DNA from: Liolophura sinensis
Lineage: Eukaryota > Mollusca > Polyplacophora > Chitonida > Chitonidae
Length of the DNA: 64,000 nt
Assembly (NCBI RefSeq): GCF_032854445.1
Contig: NC_088295.1
Coordinates: 44,007,385-44,071,384 of the forward strand
Direction: 5' to 3'
The position numbers and the translations under genes are program-made. Shown here piece after piece: positions 12,331 to 24,500 of this stretch; the first letter of the stretch is position 1; every line of letters begins with the position of its first letter. The notes beneath the pieces were generated by a model, which saw only the letters and a program-made list of their open reading frames with translations, ran no database searches and was not told the DNA's origin.

Positions 12331-13066
12331 GCGCCTGTGTGAAGTGTGGAGATTTACCTTCATGTAGTGTGCAGCATGCATTTCATAGTTGTCCTGCAAA
12401 GTAAGAGATTTAAGTTTTATATGTAAGGTGTGCTTAAATATTTACCACCAACTTACAACTACATACATGTATGTGTAAAAAGCAATGTTGAATGAAAGTG
12501 TATACAGGATGCTTTGTGTATTCTTGATTTTCAAACAATGACTGTTGACAACTTTGATTATGATTGTGCACAATCTTGGGGCATCTTTTGTGAGGCTTAC
12601 AGTGAAATGTATCCCAGCCAAGAAGAGTTGTTCATTTTTCAGAAGTGTGTTATAAAAGGCAGCTTGTCTTACCTATGTGCTCTAAGTTGAGAGCATGCCA
12701 GCAAAGAAGAGTTGTTCATTCTTCAGAAGTGTGTAAAAAAAGGCAGCTTATCTTACCTATCTACTCTAAGTTGAGGGCATGCCAGGAAAGAAGAGTTCTT
12801 CGGAAGTGTGAGTGAGCAATTTTTAAAACTACTGTCATGATAGTGTGTCAGTATTCTTTTAATTGTAATTACTAATACTGCAAGTCTGTTTTTGTCACGC
12901 ATTCGCATGCTTGGTGAGATTTCCATCAAAAGATCTGAGTAGAAACTTGTTTTCCACTGATTAACAACTAGGTTAACAACTACACAAGCAGTATATCCCT
13001 GAAAATTAAACTCAATTCGACTAAAAATTTCAGTAAAATTCATTCTCGTGATGAAGGCAAAATAAA
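12007..13066 (+). other. Probable 3' UTR of the IAP gene
   Basis: Sequence after the IAP stop holds two tandem arrays (separate entries). The first clean AATAAA signal I find is at 13061-13066; another lies near 13259. The true cleavage site is not visible from sequence alone. Confidence 0.45.
12615..12815. repeat. Tandem repeat of about 82-84 bp, 2.5 copies
   Basis: The phrase gccagcaaagaagagttgtt recurs with small changes at about 12617, 12697 and 12781, followed each time by cattcttcagaagtgtg and, in the first two units, an aaggcagctt...tctaagttgag stretch. It lies downstream of the IAP coding region and is distinct from the array at 11965. Confidence 0.85.
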
Positions 13067-14241
13067 GTGCCCAAATATCAGTCAGAATGAATCGTTCATT
13101 TTTTTGTAGTTTCACTACTCTTGTAGAGCACCTGATCAGGATGGATATATATCAATATTGGTACATGTTGTCTTTACCTGAATCTTCACCTCTATGATTT
13201 GTCTTGGCACTTGGCACTTACTTGCACAATTTACTCCTACTTGCTGCATCTGCACAGTAAATAAACAAAAGGTAAATAACTCACCCCAATAGCTATGTAA
13301 GATGGCATCAACCAACCTTTGAAATCTCAGTATTAAAGATATATTATGAAAAACAAAATGGTTGTTAGTCAAACCATGTATCATTTGTATGAGATTTGGT
13401 ACTTCAGAATGTTAGATTTCATTTATGAGGTACATCCTGGTATTTGATGAATTGGTTGTTCAGGGGCTCAGGAATTTTAGTATGCCTAAATGTAGGCCTG
13501 TTGCTAGCGATGAGAATACTCAATAATTTCAGTCATGAAGTACAGACTTAGTGTCAACTGATGGTGTTATTGGGAGTGAATTATTTAATGATTTGATTGG
13601 GGGTTTAAAACCATTCTCAGAAGTTTTTTTTTAACAAGACAGTTTTCAGGTTTATGAATGGATGAAACCAGATTGCCCAAGGTAACCATTGACTCTCACC
13701 TGGCACTAACAAACCTCCTGACTCGCGAGTGCTTCAATTAAAGAATGACAAAAGTCAGTGAATACATGTACATGGGACCATAATAAAAATATTTAATATT
13801 CTCTAAAAATGACAAGATAATAAAACATATACATACATCTATGCCATATTAATGAAGATCTGTGACAAAATATATTTCATAGAAATAAATACCATGATGC
13901 CTAAGTGATGCTAAGTTAGAAACAAAATAATAATAATAACTGTAATAATAACATGTAATTACAGATAATACTAGAGATTTAGACTCGATGTAAATAATTG
14001 ATTTATGTAAATTAAGGATCTTATGTAAATTAATGTCATCCACTTAACATTAAAAATGTTTCTCTTCTTGACACATGAACCATTAACAGCTACCTTGAAA
14101 ACACATACCATCTGGAACTACTTGTTTGTAAAATACAGACATAACACTTAATTTATTTTCACATATAAGTAACAATAGTTATAAGTTTCTAATCATTGAC
14201 CAGGACCTTCGTCTACAGCTATAGAGTTTGTTTGCCTTGAA

Positions 14242-14368
14242 ATATTTATTTATTTATTTGACTGGTGTTTTATGCTGTACTCAAGAATATTTCACTTATA
14301 CGACAGCTGCCAGCATCACGGTGGGAAGAAACCAGGCAGATCCCGAGGGGGGAAACCCACGACCGGCA
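14242..14368 (-). mobile_element. SINE, 5'-truncated tail fragment
   Basis: Minus-strand copy of the common family: TTTATT repeats, then gactggtgttttatgctgta, ctcaagaatatttcacttat, a diverged gccagcatcacggtggga and a gggaaacccacgacc block. It stops before the tRNA-like head. Confidence 0.88.
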
Positions 14369-15269
14369 TTTACATATAAAACAACACCTATGACCTAGAG
14401 GGTGTATGTGTTTAAAGACAATCTTTGCACTAAAATCACTTTAGGGAACCTAAACGTGTTCATATCAACACATTTTGACATTTTAATGCAAACTAACAGT
14501 CAATGGGACAAAAATGACACGACAATGGAAGGCATTATTTGGCTGCTAGGCATGTGCAAAGCAAAGAACTAATAGCAAAAGAATGGTTTCACAGTGTTCT
14601 TCGTGTTACACGTGTGTAACTACCGTAACATGTAGTACTACAGTGGTCATAACGTTGCCACAGTGATAAGTGCACATGCTGCTGTAACAGTATTGTTTCT
14701 TGCCATTACCCAAAGAAGCACTTTTCTGAATGTGCAAGTCGTACAACCCAAGAGTAAATTAGATATTGGTTCTTTGTCTTATCAGATTATTCTTTGAAAA
14801 ATCATAGCTACAGCTTACCAAATAGCTAACTTTCTGACATTCTCTGAGACATACAAGCTCTGAATGTGAAGTTTACCAAGTAACCTGGAAGACATGAGAG
14901 AATGTGGAGAAATCTGATGCAAAAAATTTTGTTTGTAACCACTATAAAATTCATGACTGAAGTCACTACGCTTGTTTCATCGACAATTTCATAAGAATCA
15001 CAAGTACATGTAGTTATAATGGTAAGTGTGGCATAAAAAGGGCGTGGGACAGAAAATAACACTCGACTTTACAAGCATAAGAATTAAATTGCCTAAAAAG
15101 AACAATCATAGAGGGGTCCCATATTTCAGGAGAAAATGATTTTTTTAATAAATAGAACACCCCACCCGCTCCCCCCCCAACACATGCACCTCATCTCTGC
15201 AAAAAGAGCATTGAAAATAAAAATAAATTGACCCTGTTTTTTGCACAATTATCAACATGATGTTTTTAC

Positions 15270-15271
<2 letters not shown>

Positions 15272-15323
<52 letters not shown>
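15272..15323. repeat. (AT)n microsatellite
   Basis: About 50 bp of uninterrupted TA/AT dinucleotides. Confidence 0.98.
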
Positions 15324-15326
<3 letters not shown>

Positions 15327-15798
15327 GCTTCTGGTGAACAATATACATGTCAAATTGAACTATGACGTACGTGTGACGTAATTTATGTGAGTGGAAGGCT
15401 ACTGCCAGTATAGATAGACATGGGAGGCCTAAGAATGTAGTTGATTTACCGTTTGGTCAATATAAACTTATCCAGTACACAAAGCATAGTTTATAGTTTT
15501 CATTTGAAATATATAGTTCCCCTTAAATTACAACCACCTTTAAAATTTCCCATTTTCTGTTGGAACAAACCCAAAAAGGTAAAATAATGAACACGTTTAC
15601 AAATCACTCCTCACCACATTGGACACTACCTTTGGCTTGGCTAAAGTCAAGATAGAATTCTTCACCTTATGCTAGATATGTATGTGTAAAAACGATATTT
15701 GTAAAATGCTGTAATTCAAACTAAGCTGGGTTCATGAAAATACTGACAATTTCCGGCATACAAAACTAATGCTACCAAATACATATATATGTATGTAT

Positions 15799-15799
15799 T

Positions 15800-15890
<91 letters not shown>
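15799..15890. repeat. (AT)n microsatellite with two AC interruptions
   Basis: About 90 bp of AT dinucleotides interrupted by tac near 15824 and 15843. Short open frames across it are artefacts of the repeat. Confidence 0.98.
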
Positions 15891-15892
<2 letters not shown>

Positions 15893-16431
15893 GTGTAGGA
15901 CAAAAGCACTTACTCCCTCCTCTCTCCTCATTCAAGACTTTGGTCAGGAATATTTAACTCTTATTATGGTTAATGGATGAAACAACATACACTCAATCGA
16001 TACTAAATAAAAATCACAGGTTTGATACATACTTCCACAGACTATCTGACCTCTAGTGATAACCTGTGTTGATCTCAGGTGTCAGAAGCCACGTGCTACG
16101 ATTGATTTACAGGATTTCAATCAGGAAAATGGACAAAGAGTATCTCCATTAATACAACTGCCCTCAAAACAGCACTTTATCTCAGGTTCATATGAAGAGC
16201 CACAACTGTCAGAGAATGAATTATTCTCTTTAAACTAACATGTGACACTTTTTTTTTCTACCTGTGCAAAAGTTTCTCTACCTGTAAACATTGGTCTTGG
16301 GCACTAAACATCATGCTACTTTCTAAGAAATACAATACTGATAATAAAAGTTCTAAGAATAGATTTGATATGGTGAATTCTGGCTCAAAAAATATTTTGG
16401 AAATTTCCAAAAATAATGTGGAAAAACACAC

Positions 16432-19400
16432 CTGTTGCTTGCGATGGGTAACCTTTGGTTTCACCTATCACTGAGAAAACTAATTTTAATTTAGTAGGTA
16501 TAACTGCATAATTATAACCTTGTCAGTATATTATTTAGAATAATCTTCAATGTCATCGATCATTTCATTAGTCACATGACTTTCTCATTTTTCCCCATTT
16601 TTGAGAATTGTGTTTCAAGGTGTCTTTGCATTCAAATACAAACAAGTTAACAACATTACTACACCCATCAAATAAACAATGTTCGACTGAAAGTGAAATC
16701 GGCTTCTGGAGCTTAAACTTTACATCACCAGCAAGAAAACTGCTGCTTCTGTTTACAGCTGGCAGTTTAGCTTTCAGCACTCACACCATCCTCATAACAC
16801 CATTATCAGATATTATAAATGGAACTGTATAATGAGTCCAGTCTGTATCACCATAATGGATGCTTCTTAAACATACCCTTCCAGGAGGTTTTCTCTGCTT
16901 CATCAAATCTTTTGTTCAAAAATAACAATTTTCTTTCCAATTCATCTGTTTCCTGTATGACAAGAAGAGAGACTGCTAAACCTATGCACAGTATGTTTCA
17001 TTCGTTTGAGTGGTATTTTTGACCATACGTAAGTTTTTCAGTTTAATTCCGTACAGTACTTTTCACTGGTCTGGTTTAGGCATGGAGGAAACCGGACAGG
17101 GTCTGTCAATACCTTCCCACCTCATGAGGTAGCCGATAACCTTCCAATGGTCAAGTTCCAGCTGGTCGACATAAATTCAAAGACAATTCTCAAGGGCATC
17201 AGGTCCCCCGGCAAGGTATACATCAGCTAGTAAGTCACTGAAGGCCCTTTAAAGCTGTGAAGACCTATATGAAGTAACGCTGAGTTTAATGTGAACCTTT
17301 ACATTTGTTCAATATTTCAGTAAGCTGTATTCAAGATGACTTCTCTTGTAGTTTTAGTGTATGGCATGAAGGCAACTTGACAAGGAAACCCAACAAGTCA
17401 GAAGGTAACCACTGCACAATGCAAAGTAAAGAGCTCTGCATCTTGCTTTTATAAAAACCTTGGCAATTATAGCAAATAATATGACAAAGTACATAGGCAT
17501 ATGTATGGGATTTTTTACAGCATCACAATTCAGTGGAATATTTCACAGAGATTAGTGTACGAAGTAAAATGAGTCTTACAGTTTTAATCCTTTGCCTTCT
17601 TCTTGAATGCAAATCTGATGTGACTTTTTCTAAAGTTTCAATCTGCAAAAAAAAAAAGGAATTCAAAACAGTTTTAATCTGAAACATACCAGTCACAGGT
17701 TATAGTACAATGCTCTGTATTCTGTACTTTAATACATATTCTATAAACATACCTACAAAAACTGGGGGTTTGGGTAGTGCTGTCATAACTGATTTACATA
17801 TTGGTTGTCCTATTAAGTCTAAAAGTTAACGATTCACGATCACTGTTCTTAGGTACTATTTTTGTGCATGGAATATGAAGACATGACATCAATTGACAAG
17901 CATTAAAGGCATTCATTTTGTAAACGAGCCATTGGACGTGACCTAACCAAAACCACAACAGTAAGCATAAACGGTTATATACATGTACCAATGGAGAATA
18001 AAACATAAAATATAATGCCATAATCAGATGAAAGAGCATAAAACTTTATTTGAAAATATGGTCTTTCATATTTTATTTTATTTTTTCTTTAGGAGGAAAA
18101 GATTTTTAGAAAATATTTTGTATGGTGGGTATTTGTTATCATCTCCGGCTATATATTGCCTTTCCTTAATAATGTTCTAAATAAGTATGTGATGCATGTA
18201 AACTTGATGTTTATATCCAAACACATGCATTTAATCTGAATTATGATAATATTTATCAATATATTAAAAATATAAATATGATCAAAATCCAGGTTGAACA
18301 TCTGTTAGCTGAAAAGACCAAATTCTAGTGCAAATATATTTATTAAACATGTGTTACATCCTCATTTATAACATTAGTATGCAAAGACAATATATACCAT
18401 GAGGTGGTACCAAATACCCACCAAACAAAATTTATTTCAATTTCTTTCTTTTTGAGGAAAAATCAAAAAAAATATTGAAAACCACAGATAACCACAGATA
18501 CAACTAACTTCTCGCACTCTTTCATCTGAACAATATGTAATTTCATGTTTTCTCCATTTTTATCAAAAATGGGGGCAGTTCTGCTCAGTCCTGTTTATAT
18601 TTTATTAAATCTTGAAATCCAAAGGGCCTATTACTTCCTAAATATATATTGGAATAGAAATAAAATGTAGCTTCAAAGTTCAAATCATTCAAGACATTCA
18701 CAAAAATCCACACTGACTCATTCTCGTCATTCCACCATTCACACTCCCACTATTACTCAAGTCATTTTGACATATAGTACTCTCACTATCTGTCCACACT
18801 ATTTATGTTATGAGTTAAGTCGTGTTTCTTAAAACGGTCCAGCTGATGAAGTAAACATCTGACTCACCCGTTGTACAATGCTGGTCATCTTTTTCTTCAT
18901 GGTTTCATTGTATGTGGCCAGTTTTACAGTTCTTGGAGAAGGCTTTACTATAGATGAAAAATATAGTCAAATAATGAACATGGGTGGGGGGAGGGGGGAG
19001 CTTTAGTGTAAATATGCTCACAATAATGAAAATAGGCATACATAAGATTGGGAAGAAATTCTAGTGACTACTCATGGACAAAGAAAATTTTAGAAGATCC
19101 ACCTATTGATATCCACTTTCAATCAGTTTCTTGACCAAAGTTCGCAAGCCCCTCAAGTTTACAAGCTTCCAGTGAAGCAGTTCAATAGATATCATGCTAA
19201 CAACATGAAAAATCATTACCATATCATACAAATGGATATAAATCTGTCAAATTTATGTCATTGAGATCCATTTTCTGTACATTTCTGGGTTAAAAGTAGG
19301 TGCATAAGCACTATAAGTTGGCAAGTTCTAAGTCAAATGGTCTGTCAATATAGCGTTCAAGGACAGAAGGACGAATGCCATACCATCAATTTATTTACTT

Positions 19401-21552
19401 ATTTGATTTGTGTTTTACGCAGTATTCAAGAATATTTCACTTATACAACGGTGGCCAGCATTATGGTGGGAGGAAACCAGGCAGAGCCCGGGGAAAACCC
19501 ATGACCATCTGCAGGTTGCTGCCAGACCTTCCCACTTACGGCTGGAGAGGAAGCCAGCATGAGCTGGACTTGAACTCACAGCGACCACATTGGTGAGAGA
19601 CTCCTGGGTCTAGCGAGATACTAGACTAGCGCGCTAACCAACTGAGCCACAGAGGCCCCCCATACCGTTAATGATGAGCATATAAGAAGACCTACTCAAA
19701 CATTTTAATCATGGCATACAGGATGAAAAAATTATTTGAGACATCAATGACCCCTACAGTGGTCCAAAAAGTCAATCATTAAATTTAATTGCATTTCATT
19801 TGGTCAAAAAAAAGGAAGACTACAAACGTGTATTTGTGCACACACATACTTTTTGGTGAAAACTTCCTTTTAATACTTTCTTTCAGTTCAAGCAGTTGTT
19901 TCCTGGATGTTTACAGATGTTTTCCTCAAAACAGTGATTCATTGGTGACAAAGATGCACGTGACTGACTTTCAGATTAAGGGGTCAAGAAAACACAGACA
20001 GACACCAGGATGCTATAGTTCTGAATGTAAAGCTTAAAGATGACTCATATTCCACACTTGCACTCTATTGGTTCAGCCCTTCACAATTCTAATGACACTG
20101 AATTTTCACAGGCCAGGATTTCAGGGATATACACTTATGATTATCTCTCATGGGATTCTCCAAGTTTTGTGTTCTTGAAGTTGTTCTTGAAGACAAAGGG
20201 AAGTTTGTATGTGTATACACAGCTAATCTGTGTGCAAATCCGGAAAAAGTTTTTTTATTATTTTTCTGGTCCGGTGATTATATACTGTATGTTTCATTAA
20301 ATATGGAAACACTGTAATTATATGAAACAGGTATTAAATTTTGTCACCAGTCACAAAATAATTGTTCATAAGGAAGTTGATTGATGAATGTATTATAGGT
20401 TTATAATTTATATGTAGTATAAATATTTAGATAGCTATAGTAAAACAGACATTTCCATTTACTTTTCACTATGCAAAAGTGACATGAATCAACATAATAT
20501 TTGTGAGGGAAAAAAAACACACTTATATTCAAAATACCTACCAGTCTGATGGATTCTCACAACTTCCAGGGTGTAAGGCCTATAAAACAATGACATTAGA
20601 ATTAATTCTGATGGTATCATCCGTATATCACTTGATATAACAGTAAGGCATAACATAAACTGCATCTAGACCTACAGTTATTAATCCACCTAGATACATT
20701 AGAAACTTGTAGTATTTTATTAGTATTTACTACTCAAACAATTTCAGTCAGTGTTATGGGTAGAGGAAATTAGAGTGCCCAGCATACACAACTGAAATGC
20801 AGATCATATTTGCGGAAGACAAGGAATCTTCGAAGAACTTTAGACTGTGTAAAAGGCCACAAATGATTGTCATCGACGTCTAATTGTCACCAAGGCACTT
20901 CAAGCTTAGAGAGCAGGGGAATCTACAAATTCCTAGTACCAAGCCGGTTTTGAACTCCCTCCTCGTGTCTGGGTGTACACCTGTCATGTAAACAGCTAGT
21001 AAAATGAGACTGTCTAAATTAGTCACGAAAGGTATAAATCAATCTGTAGATGTCTGTTTTCTTAAACAATGATGTTAACTTACTCAGCCTGGATATTTGT
21101 TTTCATCCCAGCACCCACAGGAATCAATGAACCATTCTTATTTCTTACCTAGACATAGAATACAAAGTGAATCAAACATCAAACAAATATGAAATGAGAT
21201 TTACAACAACTGTTTGACTGGTAAACACATGACATTATTACTGCCATGTGTGTATTGAAAAATACTTAAATACATGCAAATGTGCTTAATTAATGAACAC
21301 ATTTTTTTCAGCGAAACTTTTTTTCTTTAAGAATCTGATGCATTGAAAAAAACAAATGAACAACAACATCAAAACTAATCATTGCTACAATGCAAGTAAA
21401 AAATTCTATATAATGACTTACACGAACAATTCTGTTATTCTCTATGTCAAACTCTTGTTTGATGAAGCCTTGCACAGTTTCACAATCCAAATCAGGTCGA
21501 AGAGTCACACACTTAACAACCTGGTCTCCTGAAAGGGGTGGTGATGCCAAAT
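16432..21552 (-). CDS. Unrecognised gene, internal exons: possible ubiquitin-like fold then coiled coil
   Basis: Six minus-strand exons have canonical splice sites and matching phases: 21552-21422 (acceptor CTCTAG, donor CGT|GTAAGT), 21148-21084 (donor GA|GTAAGT), 20579-20542 (donor G|GTAGG), 18947-18868 (donor CGG|GTGAGT), 17642-17580 (donor ACT|GTAAGA) and 16952-16877 (donor G|GTATGT). A small 33-nt exon at 16464-16432 is possible. The protein begins with a compact region (VVKCVTLRPDLDCETVQGFI, then IVRVRNKNGSLIPVGAGM and YTLEVVRIHQ) whose pattern suggests a beta-grasp or ubiquitin-like fold; this is inference. It continues into Lys/Arg/Glu-rich helices (MKKKMTSIVQRIETLEKVT; ETDELERKLLFLNKRFDEAE) typical of a coiled coil. 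The first seen exon needs one base from an earlier exon, so the start is missing; the stop is not located. I cannot name the family. Confidence 0.68.
19377..19672 (-). mobile_element. Full-length tRNA-derived SINE
   Basis: Minus-strand copy at about 19388-19660, lying in an intron of the coiled-coil gene. In sense orientation it starts with ggcctctgtggctcagttgg (A box), has a B-box tgagttcaagtccagctc, the gcaacctgcagatgg body, and the ctgcgtaaaacacaaatcaa tail. Imperfect flanking duplication: cataccatcaat before and cataccgttaat after (10 of 12 matching). Confidence 0.92.
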
Positions 21553-24500
21553 CTAGAGAGCAGAAGCACTTAAACATATCAGCAAAATAAGCCCTTGGAT
21601 CCATCATGAAAGATACATTTGATTCAGAAACACATTTAACTTGAGGAAATCCAAGCTTAGTTGAATAAGTGTCACTTAAATGTAAATAAATCTTAACTGA
21701 ACATTTAACAACATTTTCAATGAGATACACATTTCACAATCTAAAGAAGTCAAAACTAACATCATCTAAATAATAGATGTATAATCACTGGCAGAACTTT
21801 TAGCTCAAACTGTTGAACAGCCATATAAAAAGCTATCCTTTCCATGATTATCATTTTTACTTAAGTTTTATTTTCACAAACTTCAAAAATACATAACCCA
21901 AGAAAAAACATAACCAAAAGCAACCAGATGTGAATATATATTCAACCAATATTTTTGCATGATTTACTCTCTTGCGGAAATTTGATTTTAAATCAATTTT
22001 CTTACAACATGTTCTATCTCATAAGACTCTGCAAGACTGAATGGTGTGACAACTGACAATCTGAGAGGTATATAACGCTATAGTCCATCAGTTTAGAATA
22101 GTGCATAGTTCTATAAGTTACAGCAGCCTTTGTCCTGAAGATGTTGTCCTTAACACATCACTGGTATTTGAAAACCTGGCCGTTTCTGTGTTGAATACAT
22201 GCTAAAGAACCAAAATGCACAATTCTTATGCTATTTAAAAAACCTCTTCATGCTGAACTCTCCACAGCATGCACATATATCTATAAGCTATGCCTTGCTA
22301 TTGAATTAATGTTTAACCCTGCATGACACCACAAATGGCAGATCAAACAAAGAATTATTATTTGTTGTCAGCCAGAAAGGGTTATCTCTTTGGAACAATG
22401 ATTTACAAAGCTACGTGGAATTAGCTTTGACTTTGCTTTGACTCGCCCCCAAGTGGTAGAAATGTAGACTGGGAGAGCCCAGCTTGGAACAGCTTTGGAC
22501 TGATGGGGATAACCATCGCGGCAATCCATACCTCATACATCTTAATCATTTGGCTTTACTCCTTGGTGGTCTGGGGGATATATCCTAGACACATGCAGAG
22601 GTAGGTGTTTTTCACCCAGCTATAAAAACATGGAGATATGACTGTGTGTTAAGTCATAACTATAAAACACGAAGACATATTTTATAGGTTACACACTGAT
22701 TTGGTAATACTGCCACACAGACATTTTAGGCTGTTGACACACTATAAATATCTGCACTGCTATTTTGCACCTTGTTGCAATATAAAAGAATTTTGTCTGT
22801 GGATAAAACTGAAAATTTTTTTCCGTCTTATTACCCAGCCCCCTGGAGGTTACCAAGGTAACATAATGCTATGACTTCAATGCCAGCTAGGAAGCCCAAT
22901 GCTCTTCCCAACTTCCAGCAGCCTCAGCTCAAAAAATGGTGGTCATGCTAGGTTGCTTTTTGATATGTTGTACAGAAAAGTGCAAGCTGCATGTGGTATG
23001 GCATGGTACCACGCGAAAGTTAGGGGATACATATTTAAGGGGCTTGAAGTTGACAAATTTATTACATAAATGGTAAGGAAAATCAATGCGCTCGTGTAAC
23101 CTATGGAATAAAGTAATGAACAGAATAACTGTCAAAGACTGCAACAACAACAACACTTTCAATATCAGTCCATACACCCACAAATCAGTGATTTATATCT
23201 ATCATTTGTAGCCACCGTGCCTGCTAAATCTAGTCGATGCAGTCGCAACCATATATTGTTTTCTGTGGGACAGGAGTTTGTTGCTGTCATCGTTTTCTCA
23301 GCCGACTTTTCGGTCTGAGAAACTCCTGTCAGATTTGTCACTTGTTTGACTTTTCAACCTTCAATCACAGAAGAGTTCCAAAAGTCTATATTGAAATGAA
23401 GCTCATTTATATCCTTGACCTGCGTAGAAATCACAACTTTCCACCTCAAATGCACCAAAACTGGTACATTTTTTAGGACTTGGTTCACAGCTTCTTTTGT
23501 AAGCCAGGTGCTATAGACGTTATGACAAAGACGTGACGCTCATGGGCTCTTGCACTACAAATAGTTTCGAAACTGGAGATAAAAAGAAATTGCCCGAAAG
23601 ACGGCAAAGGGATCAAATAAATTTATATCAATGACTAAACCACATCTACAGCAGGGTAAACAGTTTGTGAATATTGAAATAATATGTAGATGACTCAAAC
23701 ATTTAAGTACTTTTATTTATGTACAAGTTAAATGTAATTAATGCCATCGTCTCAATTTGCTGAAACTTCGAATGGAGAGTTAGTGCCATATATATAGGGC
23801 TGTGTGTAGTTGCATATACAGCATGTCTATGCCCCAGTTTCGCGTAATATACCCTCCAATTCATTTCATGTAATCTATGAATATGAACTCAAATTATTCA
23901 GTAGACATCACATTCGTACCTGTACTATTTATAGTGTTAAAATGATTCTAAAGTTTGAAAAAATATACGGGTTATGCAACCTGCTTTATAAATTTTAGGA
24001 ACTCTATAACCGATTTTGAGCGATAAATTATCACTTGTAATTCGATATTTTGTGAATGCTAATTAGTTATGTTATTCTACAATAAAATGGCAAATATTCG
24101 ATTGAATTTACGCTGATCGATTTTTTTTTTTTTTTTTTTTGCCAAAAATTTTCGGTAGGCCTATAGGCTCTTGAAGTGAGCTTAATTGTGTTAAAACTTG
24201 AGCATACATTGCTTATGTGTACTGTCGACTGAAATTGTAACTAATCAAGTTGAAATGACAACAAATATAGACAGAGCTGATATCTTATTCTAACAGTATT
24301 TCTTGTGGATTGTTTTTATGGGTAGAGTTGCAGGTAAGTGTCAGCGTCAATAGCAAATAATGATGTTTTCATTACGGAAGGAATATCGAATGAACACATT
24401 TCACATGCTGCTGGCTTACATCGCCAATATGTGCAGTAGTGGTACATGTTACTGAAGTGATAATAATAGTTATCTAATAAAGATGTCTTGTGTTCGTACA

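Larger units (their letters stand above)
13100..16431. other. Intergenic region between the IAP gene and the coiled-coil gene
   Basis: The two genes converge here, so 3' ends of both are expected. I find one truncated SINE, two long (AT)n tracts and no open frame with coding character. Short frames over 15716-15980 are only the (AT)n tract read as Tyr-Ile repeats. Confidence 0.6.

Noticed and set aside
15716-15980. Four Tyr-Ile-rich frames
   Set aside because: They are the (AT)n microsatellite read in different frames.
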